Origin: Candidatus Aminicenantes bacterium UBA876
GTDB taxonomy: Bacteria; Acidobacteriota; Aminicenantia; UBA2199
Reading direction: 5' to 3'
Assembly (NCBI GenBank): GCA_002294665.1
Contig: DBFQ01000056.1
Location: 1 to 43,614 of the forward strand
Length of the DNA: 43,614 bases
The position numbers were made by a program, and so were the translations under genes. Below the pieces are notes generated by a model. The model saw only the letters and a program-made list of their open reading frames with translations, was not told the DNA's origin and ran no database searches. Positions 1 through 5,748 of this stretch are shown here, piece by piece. Every line of letters begins with the position of its first letter. The first letter of the stretch is position 1.

Positions 1-103
1 TTGTTTCGGATTTTGTGCTTGGGATTTGAAGGAAGGTGAAAGGTGGCAAATGCTTTTTTCTACCTTCTGCATTCTACCTTCTACAAATTCCGAAATGGCC
101 GTT

Positions 104-243
104 GGCGATTGGCGAGTGGCGGGAAACAGGCTGGAATAATGAATTAGGAATAATGAATAAAAAAGCCATGTGATTATTGCATCTCATTCCTTCTTCTTTA
201 TTCCTTATTCAGAACCGGTCCTGTCTCTTTCATTACCGAACCG
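104..243 (-). repeat. Composite intergenic repeat, copy R1
   Basis: Read on the minus strand, this copy matches 1612-1750 nearly base for base: a TCGGTRATGAAA segment, a GAACCGGTTC-like palindrome, an AT-rich core built from GGAATAA/TTATTCC words, then CCTGTTTCCCGCCACTCGCC. The core is an imperfect inverted repeat that could fold into a hairpin. The copy is in opposite orientation to R2, so the two flank the exchanger gene. No transposase is linked to it. Confidence 0.85.
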
Positions 244-305
244 GATGGTGCCTCATCACTGGGACCCCGTTGTCTCCATCACCAGTGTCCGAGGTTTTCA
301 TCACC
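231..305 (+). repeat. Degenerate 22-23 nt iteration of CATYACC
   Basis: CATTACC at 231, CATCACT at 254, CATCACC at 277 and CATCACC at 299 are spaced 23, 23 and 22 nt. The complementary motif GGTGATG recurs downstream of the exchanger gene at 1456, 1478 and 1621, with GGTGAGG at 1600. The sequence between motifs is not conserved, so this is a weak, spacing-based repeat of unknown meaning. Confidence 0.5.
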
Positions 306-385
306 GGGAAAAGTATAAACCGGCGCTGCGTTTCCCCTTTTCCGCCCGGGAAAACCATGCGATAATCATTAAGGAGGCAAAACGA

Positions 386-1354
386 ATGTGGATCGCGGGT
401 CTGGTGATGGTGGCGGGATTGGGACTGCTGGCCTGGAGTGCCGATCGTTTTGTGCTGGGGGCTGCCGCGACCGCCCGGCATGCCGGTCTGCCGCCGTTGA
501 TGATCGGCATGGTCATTGTGGGTTTCGGAACATCTCTGCCGGAAATGATCGTATCGTCCCTGGCCGCCCTGGATGGCAACCCGGATCTGGGGCTGGGCAA
601 CGGTTGGGGATCCAACATCGCCAATATCGCTTTGATCCTGGGATTGGCGGCTCTGGTACGCCCGGTTCGGGTGCGTTCCAAGGTTCTTTCCGCTGAACTG
701 CCCGTATTGATCGTCATCACTTTAATGGCCGTCGGCCTGGTGGTTGACGGCGACCTGGCCCTCTGGGAATCTGTCGTGCTGCTGATTCTGTTTGCATCAC
801 TCATGGACTGGACCATCCGCAGCGGTCGTCAGAAAGGGAGAGATCCTTTCGGATCGGGGATTGAAGCGGATCTGTCTTCCCGGCCCATGTCCAGGGGCAA
901 GGCCGTTTTCTGGACCGCAATCGGGCTCGCTTTCCTGGTGATCAGCTCGCGTATGCTGGTATGGGGCGCGGTGCGCATCGCACGCGGACTGGGTGTATCC
1001 GAACTGGTGATCGGCCTTTCAATCGTGGCCCTGGGTACGTCACTACCGGAGTTGGCATCAACCCTGGCCGCAGTGCGCAGGGGAGAAGACGATATCGCAT
1101 TGGGGAATGTATTGGGATCCAACCTGTTCAATACGCTGGCCGTTGTGGGCCTGGCCGGAGCCATTCATCCATTCAGAATTCCAACGGAAGTCGTGGGAAG
1201 AGATGGATTGATGATGCTGGGCCTGACGGTTGCGATTTACGTGATCGGCAGGGGCCACCACGGGCGGCAGGGCCTGATCAACCGCTGGGAAGGTGCCCTG
1301 CTGGTGCTGGTCTACGTTATCTACATCGCCTGGCTGGGAGTGGATTTGGTGTAG
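386..1354 (+). CDS. CaCA-family Na+/Ca2+ (cation) antiporter, YrbG-like
   Basis: This is an inner-membrane cation exchanger of 322 residues. It shows the two alpha repeats of the Ca2+:cation antiporter superfamily: GFGTSLPEM at about residues 46-54 followed by GSNIAN near 75-80, and ALGTSLPEL at 215-223 followed by GSNLFN near 244-249, each inside hydrophobic segments, with a charged linker at about 142-172. The acidic residues in the GTSLPE motifs are expected to bind the cation. The ATG at 386 is chosen because AAGGAGG lies at 371-377; an upstream in-frame start at 170 would translate repeat DNA. In the first repeat the usual GNxxGSN appears as GNGWGSN. The ion is inferred from the family only. 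The gene stands alone between inverted repeat copies. Confidence 0.9.
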   Translation: MWIAGLVMVAGLGLLAWSADRFVLGAAATARHAGLPPLMIGMVIVGFGTSLPEMIVSSLAALDGNPDLGLGNGWGSNIANIALILGLAALVRPVRVRSKVLSAELPVLIVITLMAVGLVVDGDLALWESVVLLILFASLMDWTIRSGRQKGRDPFGSGIEADLSSRPMSRGKAVFWTAIGLAFLVISSRMLVWGAVRIARGLGVSELVIGLSIVALGTSLPELASTLAAVRRGEDDIALGNVLGSNLFNTLAVVGLAGAIHPFRIPTEVVGRDGLMMLGLTVAIYVIGRGHHGRQGLINRWEGALLVLVYVIYIAWLGVDLV

Positions 1355-1507
1355 GGCGGGATAGAGAAAAGTAAGTACCCGGTGGGCACACGAGTGGAAA
1401 GGAAAAACGATGTGATGGTGTGAGGGAGTTCTTGTCATGACGAAACTTGCAGATCGGTGATGGGAACAGGAAGTGCGGGTGATGGGGCGGCGGGGAGTTC
1501 GAGTGAT

Positions 1508-1585
1508 CTAGAGTGAAAAGTGAAATACCCTGACGGGCACTAGAGTGAAAAGTGAAATACCCTGACGGGTACTAGAGTGAAAAGT
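1508..1585 (+). repeat. 32-bp tandem repeat, 2.4 copies
   Basis: The unit starts CTAGAGTGAAAAGTGAAATA and ends in CCCTGACGGG plus two bases. Copies lie at 1508-1539 and 1540-1571 with one base change near the end, and a partial third copy (CTAGAGTGAAAAGT) at 1572-1585. There is no spacer between units. The complementary word CACTTTTCACTT also occurs near 25500. Confidence 0.9.
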
Positions 1586-1611
1586 CGGAAGTAAAAAACG
1601 GTGAGGGAACC

Positions 1612-1818
1612 CTTCGGCTCGGTGATGAAAAAGCCGGAACCGGTTCTGAATAGGGAATAAGGAAAAAGGAATATGGAATAAGGAGCGATAATCACATGGG
1701 TTTTTTATTCATTATTCCTTATGCATTATTCCGGCCTGTTTCCCGCCACTCGCCCCTCGCCCAGGGCGGCTACGGGGGACCGCCCCACCACCGGATACCT
1801 GCCTTCAACTTTCCGACT
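1612..1818 (+). repeat. Composite intergenic repeat, copy R2
   Basis: This is the most complete copy. In order it holds a TCGGTGATGAAA segment, the palindrome GAACCGGTTC, the AT-rich inverted-repeat core, TTTCCCGCCACTCGCC, a GGGCGG...CCGCCC hairpin (about 1763-1786), then GATACCTGCCTTCAACTTTCC. The last part matches the far end of R4 (25228-25254, inverted), so the repeat reaches to within about 5 nt of the pseudouridine synthase start codon at 1823. Confidence 0.85.
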
Positions 1819-1822
1819 CTGG

Positions 1823-2734
1823 ATGAATAAGAACAACGGCTTTGTCTACCGGAACCGCATCGATGCGCCGGATACGGGAACCACATTGCTGGATTTCTAC
1901 CGCATCCGCTACCCGCATTCAACCGCGGCAGAGTGGCTGGAGCGGGTACGCGATGGGCTTGTGTTGTGCAACGGCAAGTCCGTGAATCCCGATTACAGGT
2001 TGCGTTCGGGGGATCAACTGGAATGGCGCCGTACCCCCTGGCAGGAACCCGGCGCGCCGCAGGGGTTGGACCTGCTTCTGGATGAAGCCGCTTTGCTGGT
2101 AATACACAAACCCGCAGGCCTGCCGGTATTGCCCGGCGCGGGCTTCTTACAGAACACTGCGCTGTTCAAAGTGAGAAAGAGGTTCGGGCCGGATTGCTTC
2201 CCGGTGCATCGCCTGGGCCGCTGGACTTCGGGCGCCCTGGTGTTCGCGCGCAACCGGGAATCAGCCCGCAATCTCGGCACATCCATGCAGGCGGGCCGTT
2301 TCGAGAAGGTTTACCTGGCGCTGGCAGCCGGCAGCGATCTGCCGGATCATTTTACGGTTCGCGTTCCCATCGGACCGGTCGCATACGACCCGCTGGGAAC
2401 CGTCTTCGCCGCCTCTTCAACGGGGCGACCGGCGGAAAGCCGTGTGGATGTGCTGCGCCGCTGCGAAGCGATGAATCAGAGCCTGGTGCGGATCCGGATT
2501 CTGACCGGAAGACCGCACCAGATCCGGATTCATATGGCGGCGGCGGGTTATCCCCTGGCCGGTGATCCGTTGTACGCGCCCGGGGGGCTACCCCGTGAGG
2601 GGCGCGCATTGCCCGGAGATCCTGGTTATTGCCTGCATGCATGGAAACTGGCGTTTCCTCACCCCAATTCCCGCGATCGGGTGGAAGTGGAATGTCCGCT
2701 CCCGGAATGGGCCGGGCAGTTGAATCGTGATTGA
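1823..2734 (+). CDS. RluA-family pseudouridine synthase, HRLG variant
   Basis: This 303-residue protein would isomerise uridine in rRNA or tRNA. Residues about 8-72 form an S4-like RNA-binding region (AEWLERVRDGLV), and the catalytic domain runs from about 80 to the end with KPAGLPVLPG (97-105) and RIRILTGRPHQIRIH near 225-240. The motif that normally reads HRLDxxTSG is HRLGRWTSG at 129-137, so the usual catalytic Asp is Gly132. I recall cyanobacterial and plant RluA-like proteins with the same HRLGRGTSG form and PWEEP linker, so this may be a known subfamily rather than a mutation. The ATG at 1823 is chosen because everything upstream is repeat DNA; no Shine-Dalgarno sequence is visible. The target site is unknown. 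Confidence 0.85.
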   Translation: MNKNNGFVYRNRIDAPDTGTTLLDFYRIRYPHSTAAEWLERVRDGLVLCNGKSVNPDYRLRSGDQLEWRRTPWQEPGAPQGLDLLLDEAALLVIHKPAGLPVLPGAGFLQNTALFKVRKRFGPDCFPVHRLGRWTSGALVFARNRESARNLGTSMQAGRFEKVYLALAAGSDLPDHFTVRVPIGPVAYDPLGTVFAASSTGRPAESRVDVLRRCEAMNQSLVRIRILTGRPHQIRIHMAAAGYPLAGDPLYAPGGLPREGRALPGDPGYCLHAWKLAFPHPNSRDRVEVECPLPEWAGQLNRD

Positions 2735-2780
2735 ATCACCCGGTCGCCCCTGCTTCTTGCATCTTCAGTTTTGTTTTCAG

Positions 2781-2990
2781 TTAGCGATCGCCCTTGACCG
2801 CGAAAGCCACTTTCACGGTGGAACGGTATTCGGTGATGCGGTCTCCGGATACCTTGGCCGTCTGAGCGGCAACTTCTACTCCGACGATGCCGGATACGGT
2901 CGCGGCTGCTTCACGTACCGCGTTGGACGCCGCTTCTTCCCAGCTTTTTGCGGATGAGCCGATCAGTTCGATTACTTTGATGGTTCCCAT
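2781..2990 (-). CDS. Dodecin family flavin-binding protein
   Basis: This is a 69-residue dodecin. The sequence MGTIKVIELIG, then SWEEAASNAVREAA with the flavin-stacking Trp, TVSGIVGVEV and the closing strand TVKVAFAVKG, follows the family beta-alpha-beta-beta pattern. Dodecins assemble into hollow dodecamers that store or buffer flavins in the cytoplasm. The start at 2990 is supported by AGGAG just upstream on the minus strand; a longer frame to 3080 lacks family similarity. It is transcribed against both neighbours, converging on the pseudouridine synthase and diverging from the amidase. Confidence 0.93.
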   Translation of the reverse strand: MGTIKVIELIGSSAKSWEEAASNAVREAAATVSGIVGVEVAAQTAKVSGDRITEYRSTVKVAFAVKGDR

Positions 2991-3137
2991 GATGATCTCC
3001 TCATGCCCGCGTCGGCCTGCCCCCTCGTAGTAAACGGTTGTGTTGATTCGCCGGACAGGTCGCGGGCGCTGTTTCCACATTGCCTGAACGGCCGGGAAAT
3101 GTCAAATGGCCGGGTTTCCTTGCCCCGCGGGGTATGC

Positions 3138-3143
3138 TATAAT
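3138..3143 (+). promoter_or_regulatory. Extended -10 promoter box upstream of amidase
   Basis: TATAAT is preceded by TGC (TGn extended -10) at 3135-3137, about 60 nt before the amidase start. The -35 position (3115-3120, TTTCCT) is poor, which is typical when an extended -10 is present. It would drive the amidase-gerMN-murI run. Confidence 0.5.
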
Positions 3144-3204
3144 CGATGCCTTCCCGGACTCCGTTGTGACGGGTCCATCCTTGATGGGGGAAGAAAGCCG
3201 GGAA

Positions 3205-4353
3205 ATGAGTACGGATAGAGCAATGAGACGAATAGCCATCGCCATCGGCTTGATGTTGTGGCTGCCGTTCACTGCATTTTCCCTGAATGTGGATGTGCGT
3301 TGTTTTGATTACCCCGATCACACGCGGCTCGTGTTCGAAGGCGACCGCAGTTTCGCTTACAGCGTTTCGTCCCGGGAGGATGGCTTTGAGCTGCGCCTGC
3401 AGGAAGCGGCCCGCACCGATGCGGAAGACATCCAGCTGGCGCAAAGCCGCTGTGTTGAGCGAGTGATTGTACTGCCGCGCCATGACGGAACGGTATACCG
3501 GGTCGCCACGCGTACTCCGGTACGAATGCAGCGACAATTTGTGCTTGAAAATCCCTTTCGCGTGGTATTTGACCTGGAGGCGGCTCCGGCCGTCGCTTCT
3601 GCATTACCGCCTGTACTGCAGGATGAATCGCAACCCCCTCCGCTCCAGCCCGATGGCGTGCGCATCACCACGGTGTGCATCGACCCCGGACACGGCGGCT
3701 CCGACCTGGGAGCGAAGGGAGTCACCACGGATCTCGTGGAAAAAGATATCACCCTCAAGGTGGGCCTGAAACTCAAACAATTGATTGAATCCCGTCTGGG
3801 ACTGCGCGTGGTGATGACCCGGGACAGCGACTCGGAGGTTTCACTGGATTCGCGGGCGGCCATGGCCAACAATCAGAAGGCGCAGGTGTTTGTATCCATC
3901 CATGTCAACTCATCCTACCGGCGCGGTGCCCGCGGAACGGAAACCTTTTACGTCAGCCTTGAAGCCACGGATCAGGAGGCCAGTGAACTGGCGCGGAAAG
4001 AAAACACATCCATGGGTGGAGAGGCGTTTGAATCGACCGCTTCAGATGATTTGCGCCTGATTCTGTGGAACATGGCCCAGATGGAGTATATCAAGGAATC
4101 TTCCAAGCTGGCCACCTTTATTCAGAACCAGCTCAACGAGGTGATGAACACCCGCAATCGCGGTGTCAAGCAGGCGCCCTTTCGCGTGCTCATGCGCGCG
4201 GCCATGCCCGCGGTGTTGGTGGAGATCGCTTTTCTTTCCAATCCCCAGGAAGAAGCTCTCCTGGCCCGTGACGGCTTTCTAACCCGTGTTGCGGGAGCCG
4301 TCTATACCGGAATCGCCCAGTTTATCACCTACCATAACCAGCGTTTCAAATGA
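3205..4353 (+). CDS. N-acetylmuramoyl-L-alanine amidase with AMIN domain
   Basis: This is a periplasmic peptidoglycan amidase of 382 residues that cuts the bond between MurNAc and the stem peptide. A signal peptide covers about residues 7-26 (IAIAIGLMLWLPFTAFS). An AMIN-like beta domain follows at about 27-126, then a proline-rich linker (133-150), then an Amidase_3 catalytic domain from about 155. The zinc and catalytic residues are visible: His163 in DPGHGG, Glu179, His233 in VSIHVNSS and Glu340 in VLVEIAFLSNP. The start at 3205 has a GGGGAAG-like site upstream; 3223 is an alternative. Its stop overlaps the next start (ATGA), so it is translationally coupled to the GerMN protein. It resembles AmiA/AmiC-type septal amidases. 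Confidence 0.92.
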   Translation: MSTDRAMRRIAIAIGLMLWLPFTAFSLNVDVRCFDYPDHTRLVFEGDRSFAYSVSSREDGFELRLQEAARTDAEDIQLAQSRCVERVIVLPRHDGTVYRVATRTPVRMQRQFVLENPFRVVFDLEAAPAVASALPPVLQDESQPPPLQPDGVRITTVCIDPGHGGSDLGAKGVTTDLVEKDITLKVGLKLKQLIESRLGLRVVMTRDSDSEVSLDSRAAMANNQKAQVFVSIHVNSSYRRGARGTETFYVSLEATDQEASELARKENTSMGGEAFESTASDDLRLILWNMAQMEYIKESSKLATFIQNQLNEVMNTRNRGVKQAPFRVLMRAAMPAVLVEIAFLSNPQEEALLARDGFLTRVAGAVYTGIAQFITYHNQRFK

Positions 4354-4931
4354 ACAAAAAACTTGTCCTCCCCCTGGTGGGCCTGGCAGTGGTGTTTTTT
4401 ATACTGGCCCTGGTTTTCTTTTTTTCCCGGGGAAAGGAGAAGTCGGTTTCCGCATCCGCGGAAGCCTCATCCGGCATCGATGATGCGGTCGCGGCTGAAA
4501 CCGTGGACCTGAAGCTGTTTTATATGGAAAGTTCCGATTGGCGGCTGATTCCGATAACCGTGCGTGTGCCCCGGCCGGCCATTCGTACCGAGCTGTACCG
4601 GGAATTTCTGCGCCTGCTGCTGCAGCAGCGGGAAGATCATCGCGCGCCGATACCGGCAGGCGTGACCTTGCGTGCGCTTTACTTTGTAGAGGCCGATCGG
4701 ATCCTGGTGGTGGATTTCAACCAGGATCTGATCATCAATTTCCCCGGCGGCAGCCGGGCGGAACTGGAGTTCATCCGTTTTATCGTGAACAACATCTGCT
4801 ACAATTTCAGAGAGATCCGCTCCGTACGCTTCATGATCGCGGGCAACGAAGCCAAAACGCTGGGCGGACATATTGATCTGTCCCGTCCTTTCCTGCCTGA
4901 TTTTTCCGACCTGAAACAGGATGAACAATAA
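4350..4931 (+). CDS. Membrane-anchored GerMN-domain protein
   Basis: This 193-residue protein has an N-terminal membrane anchor (about residues 5-26) and a Ser/Ala/Glu-rich spacer. A GerMN domain then covers about 50-180: LYREFLRLLLQ, VVDFNQDLIINFPGGS, and ELEFIRFIVNNI. GerMN domains occur in GerM and in many non-sporulating bacteria next to cell-wall enzymes. Here it is coupled by ATGA to an amidase and overlaps murI by 11 nt, so a role in peptidoglycan remodelling is inferred. No catalytic residues are apparent. There is no other sporulation gene in the window. Confidence 0.85.
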   Translation: MNKKLVLPLVGLAVVFFILALVFFFSRGKEKSVSASAEASSGIDDAVAAETVDLKLFYMESSDWRLIPITVRVPRPAIRTELYREFLRLLLQQREDHRAPIPAGVTLRALYFVEADRILVVDFNQDLIINFPGGSRAELEFIRFIVNNICYNFREIRSVRFMIAGNEAKTLGGHIDLSRPFLPDFSDLKQDEQ

Positions 4932-5715
4932 ACCCATCGGCGTGTTCGACTCGGGTATCGGCGGCTTGACGGTGTACCGCGCCCTCAAGCAGCGGTTGCC
5001 CCGGGAACGGGTGATCTACCTGGGAGACACGGCGCGCCTGCCCTACGGTTCCAAATCGGAAGCGACCATTATCCGTTTTTCCGAAGAGAACGCCAGGTTC
5101 TTACTGGGTCACGAGGTCAAGTTGATCGTGGTCGCCTGCAACTCCTCGTCTTCTTACGCGGTCCCGCATCTGCAGACCAGCCTGGATGTGCCGGTCATCG
5201 GCGTGATTGAGCCCGGAGCCGAGGCCGCCGTGGCGGTAAGTCGAAAGAAAGTGGGGGTAATCGGGACTACGGCGACCATCATGTCCGGTGCGTACGAGGC
5301 GGCCATCCGCAAGCGCAACGCCGCCCTGGAAATCGTGTCTCGTGATTGCCCGCTTTTTGTTCCCCTGGTGGAGGAAGGCTGGGGGAATCATGCGGTGACG
5401 CGCATGGTGGCCGACGAGTACCTGGCTCCCATGAGGAAAGAGGGCATCGACAGCCTGGTACTGGGGTGCACGCATTATCCGGTACTCAGCGAGGTGATCG
5501 CCGCGGTAATGGGTCCGGGCATCCGACTGATTGACTCGGGAGTGACGACTGCCGCGCAGGTGGAATCGATCCTCCAGGGCCTGGGCTGGCTGAATACCAA
5601 CCCGCCTGCCGAGGAGGATGAATTCTTTGTGACCGATTATCCGGAACGCTTCCGCCGCGTGGGAGGAATTTTTTTAAAACGCAAAATCAGCAGGGTATCA
5701 GTGGCCGGGGATTGA
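4921..5715 (+). CDS. murI: Glutamate racemase
   Basis: This 264-residue cytoplasmic enzyme makes D-glutamate for peptidoglycan stem peptides. FDSGIGGLTV (9-18), GDTARLPYG (35-43), VACNSS with catalytic Cys73, and LGCTHYP with the second catalytic Cys183 are all present. The usual ACNTAS is ACNSSS here, a mild substitution. The reading frame begins inside the 3' end of the GerMN gene (11-nt overlap), which supports a common amidase-gerMN-murI transcript. Confidence 0.95.
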   Translation: MNNKPIGVFDSGIGGLTVYRALKQRLPRERVIYLGDTARLPYGSKSEATIIRFSEENARFLLGHEVKLIVVACNSSSSYAVPHLQTSLDVPVIGVIEPGAEAAVAVSRKKVGVIGTTATIMSGAYEAAIRKRNAALEIVSRDCPLFVPLVEEGWGNHAVTRMVADEYLAPMRKEGIDSLVLGCTHYPVLSEVIAAVMGPGIRLIDSGVTTAAQVESILQGLGWLNTNPPAEEDEFFVTDYPERFRRVGGIFLKRKISRVSVAGD

Positions 5716-5748
5716 TGCGGCCGGGAAACACGAAGGAGGCAAAACCAA

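Larger units (their letters stand above)
1..385. other. Gene-free leader region made of repeats
   Basis: No credible gene lies before the exchanger start at 386. Bases 1-30 (TTGTTTCGGATT-like) and 58-92 (a CTACCTTCTA motif in two copies) match, inverted, the segment 19553-19626. Bases 104-243 are a copy of the composite repeat described separately, and 231-305 hold CATYACC motifs at 22-23 nt spacing. Open frames through this stretch run across repeat sequence and are not supported as coding. Confidence 0.75.
1355..1822. other. Gene-free stretch between exchanger and pseudouridine synthase
   Basis: This stretch contains the 32-bp tandem repeat (1508-1585), GGTGATG-like motifs and composite repeat copy R2. 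At 1368-1398 there is a degraded relative of the 32-bp unit. No gene, terminator with a T-run or clear promoter was recognised. Confidence 0.7.

Noticed and set aside
231..305. Iteron-type replication origin
   Set aside because: The spaced CATYACC motifs are not accompanied by DnaA boxes, a rep gene or an AT-rich unwinding element of the expected form.
1508..1585. Possible CRISPR array
   Set aside because: The 32-bp units are directly joined with no unique spacers, and no cas genes are in the window.
3077..3105. Perfect TTGACA (minus strand, 3105-3100) as a dodecin promoter
   Set aside because: At 16-18 nt spacing the -10 positions (CAATGT-like) are poor, so I could not support it as a promoter.
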